Shown piece by piece: positions 1 to 8,584 of a DNA stretch of 64,000 bases. The notes beneath the pieces were generated by a model, which was not told the origin of the DNA, ran no database searches, and saw only the letters and a list, made by a program, of their open reading frames with translations. The translations under genes and the position numbers were made by a program. The stretch is from the NCBI RefSeq assembly GCF_026626635.1, contig NZ_JAPNKA010000001.1, forward strand, positions 11,392,501-11,456,500, in the 5' to 3' direction. The stretch comes from Archangium lansingense (GTDB lineage: Bacteria; Myxococcota; Myxococcia; Myxococcales; Myxococcaceae). The first letter of the stretch is position 1. Each line of letters starts with the position of its first letter.

Positions 1-1581
1 GAGGACGGCAAGCTGGCCTCCCCCGTGTCCGAGGGCCTGCGGCTCTTCACCAAGAACCCGCGCAACCTCGCGCTCACCCCCATGGCCGAGCTGCTGCTCT
101 ACGCCGCTCGCGAGACGCAGCTCCTGGAAGAGGTGACGCGCCCCGCTCTCGCCGAGTACGAGATCGTCATCGCGGACCGCTTCCTCTACACCGCGGAAGT
201 GCTCGCCCGCTGGGGACGAGGGCTCCCGGAGCACGAGGTGCGGCCCGTCCTGGACGCCTGCGCCCGGGGTCTGCAACCGGACCGCGTCTTCCTCATCGAC
301 GTGGACCCGGCGATTGCTCGCGCCCGCCGCCGCATCTCCAAGCTGCTGGCGCCGCCCCAGGGCACCTCTTCCCGAAAGGGGCTGGCGGGAGTCGGGATGC
401 AGGCACGGCTGCGAGCGGGCTACCGGTCCCTCGCGGCGGAGTCTCCCGAGCGCTGGAGCCTCATCGAGAACGCGGACGTTCCGCTCGACACGCTGGTAAC
501 CCTGCTGGTGCAGGAGGTACAGCGGCTCGTGAAGGGCGAGGCCCCCGACGCCGCGCCCGTGCGCGCCCGCCCGGTGTCGCCCATCCGCTCGCTGGCCGAA
601 GCCCGAGTGCGGTTCCTCTCGCGGCTGGATGGCTGGATGAAAGAGGAGCCACAGCTCGCCGCGTGGTTCCTGGCGGGCCTGGAGGGACCGGACATCGAGC
701 AGCGCCGGAAGCTGCTGGCCGGGCAGTGCCCCGCGCTGATTGCCCACGGGCTGACCGGGCTCACGGACGCGAGTGCGTGGGACCTGCGGAGACAGCTGGA
801 GGAGGCGGCGCCGGTGCAGGTGCTTGGCTCGCTGAAGGACCTGGCCGCGGAAGACCCAGAGGCCTGGGCACTCCGGGAGCGCTGGGAGACGCGCAAGCAG
901 GAGGCCATCGCGGACTCCCTCGAAGGGCTCGACGCGGAGAGGGCCTGGACGCTGCGCGAGCGCATCTACTTCTCCGCCGCGGAGCAGGTGGTCGGCTCGC
1001 TGGCGGGGCTCGGCGGTGAGCGGGCCTGGGAGGAGCGGGGCCGCTGGCTCTCGGACATGGGAGGAGAGGCGGCGCTCGGCCTGGAGCGGGTGGCGCGTAT
1101 CGCCTGCCGCTCCATCCGTGGAGTCGATGACGAGCGGGCCTGGGAATGGCGCGAGCGCGCCTGGGAGGCGGCACCGGATGCAGTGCTGCGATCCCTGGAC
1201 AGGCTCGACAGCGAACGCGCCTGGGAGCTGCGCGAGCGGCACGTGGCCCGCGCGCCCCGGGCGGTGCTGGGTACCATGGAGGGCCTGGATGTCCCTCGTG
1301 CCTGGGCCCTGCGCGAGTCCTTCGGAGTGCAGTGCGAGGAGGTCCTGGACTCGTTCGTGGGCATGGAGGGAGCCACGGCGTGGAAGCTGCGCCTGGCACT
1401 GGCGGACACCTGGCCCGCGGCCACGGTGAAGAACCTCGGGCCCCTGGCCTTCACTCCGCGGGGGAGGTCGCTCATCGAGCGGCTGCTGGAGAGCCACCCC
1501 CATGACTTCGCCCTGCTGCGCCAGGCCGTCCGCGCCACGCAGGACCCCACCACCCAGGAGCTTCGCGATGCCTCCGCCTGA
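1..1581 (+). CDS. Thymidylate kinase-like protein with C-terminal helical repeats (5' partial)
   Basis: The frame is open from the first base, so the N-terminal P-loop lies outside the window. Residues 1-170 resemble the remainder of a thymidylate kinase (dTMP to dTDP): helix TPMAELLLYAA, a DRF nucleotide-binding motif at residue 59, and strand FLIDVDP followed by an Arg-rich lid-like segment. Normal Tmk is about 210 residues. Here about 300 more residues form roughly eight helical repeats of 32-35 residues with the core ERAWxLRER. The stop overlaps the next gene by 14 bases, so it is co-transcribed with DUF4956, DUF47 and Pit genes. That context suggests a role tied to phosphate or polyphosphate rather than housekeeping dTDP synthesis (inference). 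Whether the kinase is active cannot be judged without the P-loop. Confidence 0.7.
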   Translation, partial: EDGKLASPVSEGLRLFTKNPRNLALTPMAELLLYAARETQLLEEVTRPALAEYEIVIADRFLYTAEVLARWGRGLPEHEVRPVLDACARGLQPDRVFLIDVDPAIARARRRISKLLAPPQGTSSRKGLAGVGMQARLRAGYRSLAAESPERWSLIENADVPLDTLVTLLVQEVQRLVKGEAPDAAPVRARPVSPIRSLAEARVRFLSRLDGWMKEEPQLAAWFLAGLEGPDIEQRRKLLAGQCPALIAHGLTGLTDASAWDLRRQLEEAAPVQVLGSLKDLAAEDPEAWALRERWETRKQEAIADSLEGLDAERAWTLRERIYFSAAEQVVGSLAGLGGERAWEERGRWLSDMGGEAALGLERVARIACRSIRGVDDERAWEWRERAWEAAPDAVLRSLDRLDSERAWELRERHVARAPRAVLGTMEGLDVPRAWALRESFGVQCEEVLDSFVGMEGATAWKLRLALADTWPAATVKNLGPLAFTPRGRSLIERLLESHPHDFALLRQAVRATQDPTTQELRDASA

Positions 1582-2236
1582 TGCCCTGACGCAAGCGTCC
1601 TCCGTCAGCCCCCATATCCTGCCCACCCTCGAGGCCCTGCTGCGCTTCAGCCTCGCCCTGCTGCTCGGCTCGGTCCTGGCCTACCGGCCCTGGCGCCGGT
1701 GGATGCCCAATGTTCCGGCCCCCGTCCTCTCCACCACCCATACCCAGCTCCTCATCGCCGTGGCCGGCGCGGTGATGACGACCGTCATCGGCGACAGCAT
1801 GTCGCGCGCCTTCGGCCTGGTGGGCCTGGGCGGCTTCATCCGCTTTCGCTCGGGCATCAAGGACCCGCGCGATGCGGCCGTCATGTTCGTGCTGATCGGC
1901 GTGGGCATGGCGTGTGGACTGGGCGCCTTCCAGATCGCCGTGGTGGCGACATTCTTCCTCGGCGCCGTGCTGCTCGTCCTGGACACGACGGCCCGGAACG
2001 ACACGCAATGGGTGAAGCTGTCCCTGGACCTGGAAGACGTGAGTGCGGCGCTACCGCCGCTCCGGGCGCTGCACCCGGGCGCGCGCGTCGTCACCCTGGA
2101 ACAAGCGCCCGCGACACTGGGAGGCACGGCGGTCGTGGAGATCGCCATGCCCCAGCGGATGGATGGCTTCGAGCTGCTTCAAGCCGTACGCGGCGCGCTG
2201 CCGGGAGTCCGGAGCGCGTCCATCGATCCGGGTTGA
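1568..2236 (+). CDS. DUF4956 family membrane protein
   Basis: A protein of 222 residues. The ATG at 1568 overlaps the preceding kinase gene by 14 bases, which decides the start. Residues about 20-140 hold four hydrophobic segments, including a conserved-looking core SRAFGLVGLGGFIRFRSG between helices. The last 80 residues form a soluble domain that resembles the C-terminal ACT-like/ferredoxin-like domain of MgtC-type proteins. DUF4956 proteins often occur beside VTC-type polyphosphate polymerases and other phosphate genes, and here the next genes are DUF47 and Pit. The molecular function is unknown. The family call is good, and a role in phosphate homeostasis is inferred from neighbours. Confidence 0.8.
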   Translation: MPPPDALTQASSVSPHILPTLEALLRFSLALLLGSVLAYRPWRRWMPNVPAPVLSTTHTQLLIAVAGAVMTTVIGDSMSRAFGLVGLGGFIRFRSGIKDPRDAAVMFVLIGVGMACGLGAFQIAVVATFFLGAVLLVLDTTARNDTQWVKLSLDLEDVSAALPPLRALHPGARVVTLEQAPATLGGTAVVEIAMPQRMDGFELLQAVRGALPGVRSASIDPG

Positions 2237-2272
2237 GCATCCACCCCAACACCACACCCTCAGGAGGTTCGT

Positions 2273-2899
2273 ATGCTCGAGAAGCTGATGCCCAGGTCCG
2301 ACGAGTTCTTCGACGACTTCGACGCCCAGTGTGCCGTGACCGTAGAGGGTGCCCGGATATTGCACACGCTACTGAGCGACTACCGGGACGTGGCCAACCG
2401 GGTCCAGGCGCTCAAGGAGGTGGAGCACAAGGGCGACTCCGTGACGTCCGTGGCCTTCAAGCGCCTGCACCAGCAGTTCATCACCCCGTTCGATCGGACG
2501 CAGATCCACTCCCTGCTGTCGCGCATCGACGACGTGCTGGACTTCACCAACGCGGCGGCCGCCCGGCTCCACTACTACGAAATCCAGAGCAGCCTGCCGG
2601 AGGCCACCGAGCTGGCGCGAGTGCTGGTGTTGTGCACGGAGAAGATCCGTGAGGTGGTGGCGATGCTGCGGCTCATCAAGCAGCCGGAGCAGATTCTCGC
2701 CGGTTGCAGGGCCATCAAGCAGCTGGAGCGCCAGGCGGACGAGCTGCTGCGCGCCGGAAAGGGCAAGCTCTTCAAGAGCGGCGTGGACCACCTCACCATC
2801 ATCAAGTGGAAGGAGATCTACGACCTCATCGAGACCGCCACCAACAAGTGCCTCGAGGTCGCCAACGTCATCGAGGGAGTGGTCCTGGAGCACTCGTGA
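2273..2899 (+). CDS. DUF47 / PhoU-like regulator of the Pit transporter
   Basis: A 208-residue, almost wholly helical protein of the DUF47 (PhoU-like) family. Typical features are the N-terminal FFDDFDAQ, the VEHKGDSVT segment with conserved E, H and D, the ITPFDRTQIHSLLSRIDDVLD motif near residue 75, and a C-terminal KWKEIYDLIETATNKCLEVANVIE helix. DUF47 proteins commonly precede pit genes and are thought to modulate low-affinity phosphate uptake. A Shine-Dalgarno-like CAGGAGG lies shortly before the ATG. Its TGA overlaps the ATG of the transporter (TGATG), indicating translational coupling. It probably sits at the inner face of the cytoplasmic membrane bound to Pit. Confidence 0.9.
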   Translation: MLEKLMPRSDEFFDDFDAQCAVTVEGARILHTLLSDYRDVANRVQALKEVEHKGDSVTSVAFKRLHQQFITPFDRTQIHSLLSRIDDVLDFTNAAAARLHYYEIQSSLPEATELARVLVLCTEKIREVVAMLRLIKQPEQILAGCRAIKQLERQADELLRAGKGKLFKSGVDHLTIIKWKEIYDLIETATNKCLEVANVIEGVVLEHS

Positions 2900-3924
2900 T
2901 GCTGCTCACCGCCGTCGTCCTCATCGTCGCGGTCGCGCTGCTCTTCGACTTCATCAACGGCTTCCACGACGCGGCCAACTCCATCGCCACGGTGGTGTCC
3001 ACGCGGGTGCTGTCGCCGAACCTGGCCGTGGCCTGGGCCGCCTTCTTCAACTTCGTGGCGGCGTTTGGCGGCGGAGTGCAGGTGGCCAACACGATGGGCA
3101 AGGGCATCATCGACTTCGAGCTGCTGCGGGCCCAGGGCTCCACCGGGGTGCTGCTGGTCATCTTCTCCGCCCTCATGGGCGCCATCGTGTGGAACCTGCT
3201 GACGTGGTGGTGGGGGCTGCCCTCCTCCTCGTCCCACGCGCTGGCCGGGGGGATGGTGGGAGCCACGCTGCCGGTGCTGGGCTTCCAGGGCCTGGTGGGC
3301 GCGGGGATCGCGAAGATCATCGTCTTCATCGTGCTCTCGCCGGTGCTCGGAGTGCTGCTCGGCGTGACGATGATGACGGTGAGCACCTGGGTGATGCACC
3401 GGCAGTCCCCCCTGAAGGTGGACACGTGGTTCCGGCGGCTGCAGCTCGTCTCGTCCGCCATCTTCTCCTACAGCCACGGGGCCAATGACGCCCAGAAGGT
3501 CATGGGCATCATCGCGGTGGTGCTCTTCGGCACCATCTGGAAGGACCGCGAGTTCCAGATCGAGCGGTGGATGATCCTCTCCTGCCACGCGGCCATCGCC
3601 CTGGGCACCTTCTTCGGCGGCTGGCGCATCGTGAAGACGATGGGCCACAGCCTCACGAAGCTGGCGCCCATCGGAGGCTTCGCCGCGGAAACAGGTGGCG
3701 GCGTCACCATCATCGCCCTGGCGAAGCTGGGGATTCCCGTCTCCACCACGCACACCATCACCGGTGCCATCGTCGGCGTGGGCTCCACCCGGGGCTGGCG
3801 GGCGGTGAAGTGGGGAGTGGCCGGCCGCATCCTCTGGGCCTGGGTGTTCACCCTCCCGGCCGCGGCCCTGATGGCCTCGCTCGTCTACGGGCTCGCCCGG
3901 CTGGCGGTGCTCGCGGTGCGGTGA
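2899..3924 (+). CDS. pit: Inorganic phosphate transporter, Pit family
   Basis: A 341-residue, multi-span inner membrane protein that takes up phosphate (as metal-phosphate) with protons. Both halves of the PiT signature are visible: FDFINGFHDAANSIA near residue 15 and SYSHGANDAQKVMGI near residue 190. Between them are the paired SSSSHAL and VSTTHTITGAI re-entrant elements. The ATG at 2899 overlaps the DUF47 stop by one base. Length and topology match low-affinity bacterial Pit proteins. Together with the upstream DUF4956 and DUF47 genes it forms a phosphate operon that ends here; the next gene lies on the other strand. Confidence 0.95.
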   Translation: MLLTAVVLIVAVALLFDFINGFHDAANSIATVVSTRVLSPNLAVAWAAFFNFVAAFGGGVQVANTMGKGIIDFELLRAQGSTGVLLVIFSALMGAIVWNLLTWWWGLPSSSSHALAGGMVGATLPVLGFQGLVGAGIAKIIVFIVLSPVLGVLLGVTMMTVSTWVMHRQSPLKVDTWFRRLQLVSSAIFSYSHGANDAQKVMGIIAVVLFGTIWKDREFQIERWMILSCHAAIALGTFFGGWRIVKTMGHSLTKLAPIGGFAAETGGGVTIIALAKLGIPVSTTHTITGAIVGVGSTRGWRAVKWGVAGRILWAWVFTLPAAALMASLVYGLARLAVLAVR

Positions 3925-3982
3925 CCCCGCCCATCGAACCCTTGGGGGCGCGGGGGCCAGCCACAGGTTGCCGGCGGCGGGC

Positions 3983-5020
3983 TCACTTCTTCCCGGGCAA
4001 TCGCAACCAGACACCCCGGAAGCGCTTCTTCGCCGCATCCGGGAGCCGCTTGCACTCGACGCCGTCCACCAGGCTGCTCCCGTCATCGCTGAGGACGAGG
4101 ATCTCCTCCTTGTCCTCGAACGTGACAAAGGCCTCGGGGTTGAGGCCGGTGAAGTCGGCGCCCTCCACCGCCTTGGGCTCTCCGGCCCCCCCATCCCACG
4201 TGAACAGGCGCGAGCCTCCGTGACCGGTGATGGGGCCTCCGATGAAGAGGTACTGACCCCGCCACCAGGAGATGGCTCGAATCCCCAGCCCACCCAGGTC
4301 GAGCAACCGTGCGGGCCCCAGACGCGCCTTCTTTCCCTGCGGCAGCTCCGTGGGGTTCAAGAGCACGACGGTGAGGGCCTTGCCCTGGGGCAGCGGATTG
4401 CGGAAGCCGATCAGGATGGACTTCCCGTCCTTCATCGCCGTCATGCCTTCGATGTTGAGGCCCCCCTCCTCCTTCGGGGCGCGCGTGGCAGCCGAGGCGA
4501 GGCCAAACGCCTCGAGCTGAGGGGCCGCGAGCAGGTCATCGAGCAGCCGGGTGTAGGGCTTTCCATCAAGCTGGGTCGTCCCATCCGGCAGGGTACGGGT
4601 TGCGAAGAAGCGGAAGCGGTTGGCGTCCACCTTTCCGGAGCTCTTGCGCCCATGGGAGGTCAGCCAGAAGGAGAGCGGGGGTATCTCGGTCGCGGCCTCG
4701 ATGTCCGTCTCGGGAGCGCGCTTCTTTCCCGCGGGAAGCTCCAGCGCCGCGGACAGGTCGAAGGTCCTGACCGGGCCACCTCCTGTCTTGCCATCGTAGA
4801 CGCGGATGACATTGTCCTCGTCGTCGGCGACGGTGAACATCCACTGGCCCTGCACCACGGCTCCTGACGCATCACACGCGCCCGCGAAGGTCACGGTCTT
4901 CATGGCCGGAGCCGGAGGCGCCTGCATGTTCTGGGGAGCGGGGACTGCCGGCTGCTTCGCTGGCGATGACCCCAGGACGGCGGTCATGACAAATACAGTC
5001 TTGAACATGCCGCGAATCAT
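3983..5020 (-). CDS. DUF3616 domain protein, probably secreted
   Basis: A 345-residue protein. The first 25 residues contain a short hydrophobic stretch (TVFVMTAVLGSS) that could be a signal peptide, followed by a Pro/Ala-rich linker. The rest resembles DUF3616, a family related to beta-propeller or phytase-like esterase folds: GGLNIEGMTAMKDGK, LIGFRNPL, the WWRGQYLFIGGP stretch and a C-terminal EILVLSDDGS. The substrate is unknown. An alternative ATG lies 12 bases downstream (5008) and neither start has a strong ribosome-binding site. The gene is convergent with pit and divergent from the response regulator at 5237. Confidence 0.7.
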   Translation of the reverse strand: MIRGMFKTVFVMTAVLGSSPAKQPAVPAPQNMQAPPAPAMKTVTFAGACDASGAVVQGQWMFTVADDEDNVIRVYDGKTGGGPVRTFDLSAALELPAGKKRAPETDIEAATEIPPLSFWLTSHGRKSSGKVDANRFRFFATRTLPDGTTQLDGKPYTRLLDDLLAAPQLEAFGLASAATRAPKEEGGLNIEGMTAMKDGKSILIGFRNPLPQGKALTVVLLNPTELPQGKKARLGPARLLDLGGLGIRAISWWRGQYLFIGGPITGHGGSRLFTWDGGAGEPKAVEGADFTGLNPEAFVTFEDKEEILVLSDDGSSLVDGVECKRLPDAAKKRFRGVWLRLPGKK

Positions 5021-5121
5021 AAGCAGCCAGGCCAGGGCCCGCGCCTGCTGTGTCCGCTCAGAAATATTTCGTCATCCCCGCGAAGCGCGCGGTTAATAAC
5101 CGGTAGGCATCTTCCAGAATG

Positions 5122-5178
5122 CGACCCGGGAGCAAGCATCCAGCCGTAGCTATTCCCCCTCCAAGTGCTCCCGGGTCG
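5122..5178. repeat. 13-bp perfect inverted repeat upstream of the two-component operon
   Basis: The arms CGACCCGGGAGCA (5122-5134) and TGCTCCCGGGTCG (5166-5178) are perfect reverse complements separated by 31 bases, and end 58 bases before the response regulator start. A second small palindrome, CGGTTAATAACCG, lies at 5090-5102. These could be operator sites for the response regulator, or a 5' leader hairpin. No run of T follows, so a terminator is less likely. Confidence 0.6.
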
Positions 5179-5236
5179 TATCTTCTATCGCTGAGCCCCT
5201 CGGGGCGGAAGGCACAGCGGGAGGAGAGACACTCGC

Positions 5237-5965
5237 ATGGATACGACGACACACCCCGCCACGGACGAAGGAACCATCCAGGTATTGCTGGTCGAGGACG
5301 ATGAGCGACTGGCCCGGCTCACCAGCCGTTACCTCCAGGAGCACGGCATCCTCGTCACCGTCGCTCGCACCGGCCCCGAGGGACTGGCGGAGGCGAGCCG
5401 CCATGCCTACGACGTCCTCCTGTTGGATCTCATGCTCCCCGGGCGCGATGGCATGGAGGTATGCCGCGAGCTGCGCACGCGCAGTGATGTCCCCATCATC
5501 ATGGTCACGGCCCGTGGCGAAGAAGCTGACCGGGTGCTCGGCCTGGAGTCAGGCGCGGACGACTATCTCGCCAAGCCCTACTCCTCACGCGAGCTACTCG
5601 CGCGCATCCGCGCCCAGGTGCGCCGGGCTCGCGGGCGCGCCGGTCCGTCCTCCCAGCCCATCCAGGCGGGCAAGCTGTCGCTGGACCCCCGCAGCCTCAG
5701 TGCCACGCTCGATGGCAAGGTGCTGCCGTTGACCTCGTACGAGTTCGGACTGCTGCGCGTCCTGGCCGAACGCGCTGGGCGGGTGCTCAGCCGCGAGCAG
5801 CTCCTGGACCTGGTGAAGGGCAACGCGGACGAGGTGTTCGACCGCTCCGTGGACGTGCACATCTTCCGCATCCGCCAGAAGATCGAAGAGGACCCGCGCA
5901 ACCCGAAGCTGCTCAAGACGGTGCGCGGCGCGGGCTACCTGCTCGCCACCGGTGACGACTCATGA
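5237..5965 (+). CDS. OmpR-family response regulator
   Basis: A 242-residue transcription factor. The receiver domain (residues 15-130) has the acidic pair EDD, the phosphoacceptor Asp64 in LLLDLMLPG, the MVTARG threonine and the AKPYSS lysine. The C-terminal winged helix (residues 145-238) has the family markers LTSYEFGLLRVLAERAG, SREQLL, RSVDVHIFRIRQKIE and TVRGAGYLLA. The order and sequence feel resemble the RstA/CpxR group. The stop overlaps the start of the downstream sensor kinase by four bases (ATGA), so the two form a classical two-component operon. The inverted repeats upstream are candidate autoregulatory sites. The stimulus is unknown. Confidence 0.93.
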   Translation: MDTTTHPATDEGTIQVLLVEDDERLARLTSRYLQEHGILVTVARTGPEGLAEASRHAYDVLLLDLMLPGRDGMEVCRELRTRSDVPIIMVTARGEEADRVLGLESGADDYLAKPYSSRELLARIRAQVRRARGRAGPSSQPIQAGKLSLDPRSLSATLDGKVLPLTSYEFGLLRVLAERAGRVLSREQLLDLVKGNADEVFDRSVDVHIFRIRQKIEEDPRNPKLLKTVRGAGYLLATGDDS

Positions 5966-7362
5966 GCACCCGGCGTTCCCGGCTCCTCCCTGGCCGCCTG
6001 CTGCTGCGCATCTATCTGGTGGGGCTCGCGCAGCTGCTGCTCATCGCCTTCGCGTTCAACCTGGCCCGCAAGTATGCCGAGGAAGGGAACCGGCCGCGGT
6101 TCTCCGAGCGGGCCGCGTCCTACGCCGTCTCCAGCTGGGCCCTGTTCCTGGACCAGCCCGAGAAGTTGCAGGAGGTGGTGGACGAGGCGGGCCAGCAGCT
6201 CCGGATGCAGGTGACGATACGCACTGCCGATGGCCAGCTCCTCGCCTCCAATGTCTCATCCCCCCGCCCTCCCCTGTCCGCCGAGGAGCTGCGCCGGCTC
6301 GAACAGGAGCGCATGCTGAGCAACCCCGAGCCGCCCCACCTCGTGCGGGTGGCCATCCCGAAGACGGGCACGATGCGGGCCTATGCGACAATCGACCTGC
6401 CCAAGCCTCCTGGGCCTCCGCCCGACCTCGGGATCATGCTCGCCGTGGTGCTCGGGTGCACGGCCATCACCTCCATCGTCTTCGCCCGTTCCCTGGCCGT
6501 GCCCCTCCAGAAGCTGGCAGAGGCGGCTCGAGCCTTCGGCGCGGGCACGCTGAACGCACGCACGGGCGTGCGCCGACGCGATGAGCTGGGACAAGTGGCC
6601 GAGGCCTTCGACGAGATGGCCGAGCGCATCACCCACCTGCTGCGTTCCCAGAAGGAGCTGCTCGCCAACGTCTCGCACGAGCTGCGCACCCCGCTCTCTC
6701 GCATCCGCGTGGCGCTGGATCTGGCCAACGAGGGGGACGCCACCCTGGCGCGCGAGTCCCTGGCGGACATCGCCGAGGACTTGAACGAGCTGGAGCGGCT
6801 GGTGTCGGACGTGCTCACCGCGGCCCGGTTGGACCTCGCCACGGAGCAGACCCCTGGCGCCACCCCACCGCTGCGACGGGAGCTCGTGGAGGCCCAGACG
6901 TTGGTGGACAAGGCCGCCGCGCGCTTCCGCTCCACCCACCCGGTGCACCGGCTGGAGGTGCGCGTGGACGGGGGGACGCTGCCCGTGCTGGAGGCGGACC
7001 CGGTGCTGTTGCGGCGCGCGCTCGACAACCTGCTCGACAACGCGGGCAAGTACTCCGAACCCCAGACGACGGTCCGGCTGCTCGCCCGTCCGCTGGAGCA
7101 TGGCCTTCAGGTGGAGGTGCGCGACGAGGGCATCGGCATCGACCCGAATGACCTACCCCATCTCTTCACCCCGTTCTTCCGCAGCGACCGCAGCCGCGCC
7201 CGAAAGACGGGCGGCGTAGGACTGGGGCTCGCGCTGGCACGCCGCATCATCGTCGCCCACGGGGGCACGCTCACGCTGGAGAGCCAGCCCGACCAGGGAA
7301 CCACGATCCGTATCACGCTCCCCGCCGCGCCGGAGGCAGGGCAGCCACTGACTGGCACGTAG
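5962..7362 (+). CDS. Sensor histidine kinase, RstB/CpxA-like architecture
   Basis: A 466-residue inner membrane kinase partnered with the overlapping response regulator. Membrane segments are at residues 12-34 and about 155-175, enclosing a periplasmic sensor domain of about 120 residues. A HAMP linker follows (residues 175-230). The dimerisation domain carries His239 in NVSHELRTPLSRIR. The ATPase domain shows the N box DNLLDNAGKYS, G1 box DEGIGI, F box LFTPFFRSD and G2 box GGVGLGLAL. All key residues are present. Periplasmic sensing next to a MacAB-type exporter 1.2 kb downstream could mean envelope stress or drug response, but this is inference. Confidence 0.93.
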   Translation: MSTRRSRLLPGRLLLRIYLVGLAQLLLIAFAFNLARKYAEEGNRPRFSERAASYAVSSWALFLDQPEKLQEVVDEAGQQLRMQVTIRTADGQLLASNVSSPRPPLSAEELRRLEQERMLSNPEPPHLVRVAIPKTGTMRAYATIDLPKPPGPPPDLGIMLAVVLGCTAITSIVFARSLAVPLQKLAEAARAFGAGTLNARTGVRRRDELGQVAEAFDEMAERITHLLRSQKELLANVSHELRTPLSRIRVALDLANEGDATLARESLADIAEDLNELERLVSDVLTAARLDLATEQTPGATPPLRRELVEAQTLVDKAAARFRSTHPVHRLEVRVDGGTLPVLEADPVLLRRALDNLLDNAGKYSEPQTTVRLLARPLEHGLQVEVRDEGIGIDPNDLPHLFTPFFRSDRSRARKTGGVGLGLALARRIIVAHGGTLTLESQPDQGTTIRITLPAAPEAGQPLTGT

Positions 7363-7401
7363 GACTCGCCTCTATCGGGGGATGGTACCGTGGGCATTCA
7401 C

Positions 7402-7875
7402 ATGCCGCCGGCACGAATGCCTGGACTCCGACCGCTCCGCTTGTCCCTCGTGATGCTGCTCCTCCTCGCTGGGTGCACCATCAACCACTATCTACCCCGT
7501 CACTTCGACTTCGTGACGGTTGTGGAAAAGACCGAGCCAGGAGCGGGCGGCTGGCGTGCCGCCTGCCTCCACGTGCCCGTCATCAACTCGCAAGGCCTGA
7601 GTACATTTGTTTGCAGATTTGGTGTCGAGATGCCCATCGAAACCGAAGCGGAAGGGTACATATCCGAGACGCTGGCACAGCGCATCGCCGCCGACTGCGC
7701 CACCGAGGCAGGGAGAATCGTGCTCAGAGCCCCCTCCTCTCCGAGTCCCGGCCTTGTCTGCGAGCAATTCAAGAAGAAGTTCAACGAAATCCTGGGCCGC
7801 GCAGTGAAAGGTTCGCGTGTAATGACAGAGTGTCACGAGAGAACAACCCCCACGACCATCACCCTCAACCTGTAA
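7402..7875 (+). CDS. Small lipoprotein of unknown function
   Basis: A 157-residue protein with a signal peptide ending in the lipobox LLAGC, so it is predicted to be lipidated and exported. The mature part has several cysteines (ACLHV, VCRFG, DCATE, VCEQF, ECHER) that might form disulfides, and no family I recognise. The ATG at 7402 is preferred; an in-frame GTG at 7390 is the alternative. The gene follows the histidine kinase by 40 bases and precedes another orphan gene by 4 bases. These two genes have somewhat more A/T than their neighbours and may be a recently acquired pair. Confidence 0.65.
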   Translation: MPPARMPGLRPLRLSLVMLLLLAGCTINHYLPRHFDFVTVVEKTEPGAGGWRAACLHVPVINSQGLSTFVCRFGVEMPIETEAEGYISETLAQRIAADCATEAGRIVLRAPSSPSPGLVCEQFKKKFNEILGRAVKGSRVMTECHERTTPTTITLNL

Positions 7876-7879
7876 CCTC

Positions 7880-8461
7880 ATGCCCCTTTCAGCAGAAGAC
7901 CTGCTTTCCGTCGTCCGGAACTACTTCCGTCCGGACAAGGACTTCAACTACAGGCTGGAGAGCAGTCCCGAGCATGAGCGGTTCTCGAAGCGATGGGAGC
8001 AGGCTCTCGAGCGGATGGACCAATGGCGGGCGTTGTTACGCGACATCGGAAGAGCGCTACCTGACTTCGACATCGGTAACATCACAGCCACATGTGATTC
8101 CTGCTTTCGCTGCGCCACGTATCCGAAAAATATCATCAGGCCAATATCGAGTAGCTCGGCTGTCGTCGGCTGTCTCAGTATTCTGGCGCCTGTCTACACG
8201 GTGTACGGCGTACAAACCACCTACAGGTACACCGACAAGGGCCGGGAGTGGACCGACAAGGTCTTCCTCTATTCGCTCCCAGCCGAGATGCAGGCTCGCG
8301 CCTCCATCATTGCCCGGGGAATCGAGGCGGCCTTCGGGGCAGAGGCGCTTCCTCGAGAGATCGCCGAGACTCGAATCCCGCTCATCGTGGAGCCGCAGGA
8401 GCCGCCCGACACGACCCTGTTTCACGCCCTGTTCATCAGTGAGCCGGAAAAGGTCCCCTGA
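7880..8461 (+). CDS. Hypothetical protein, paired with the preceding lipoprotein
   Basis: A 193-residue protein with no recognised domain. It has no clear signal peptide. A central hydrophobic stretch (SSSSAVVGCLSILAPVYTVYGV, split by polar residues) might be a membrane-associated or buried strand pair. A CDSCFRC cluster near residue 72 could bind metal. The gene starts 4 bases after the lipoprotein stop, so the two are probably co-translated. The pairing of a small lipoprotein with a soluble orphan recalls effector/immunity pairs, but nothing in the sequence proves this. Confidence 0.55.
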   Translation: MPLSAEDLLSVVRNYFRPDKDFNYRLESSPEHERFSKRWEQALERMDQWRALLRDIGRALPDFDIGNITATCDSCFRCATYPKNIIRPISSSSAVVGCLSILAPVYTVYGVQTTYRYTDKGREWTDKVFLYSLPAEMQARASIIARGIEAAFGAEALPREIAETRIPLIVEPQEPPDTTLFHALFISEPEKVP

Positions 8462-8584
8462 CGAGAGAGGCATGGCTCGACGGCCCTGACGCAGGGCAGG
8501 CGGCCGGGTTGACGGACGCGGCCCGTCATATTCCGTAATAGAGGCGAGATTCACCGAAACATCGCGGCGCCTAGATCTGGGCCC

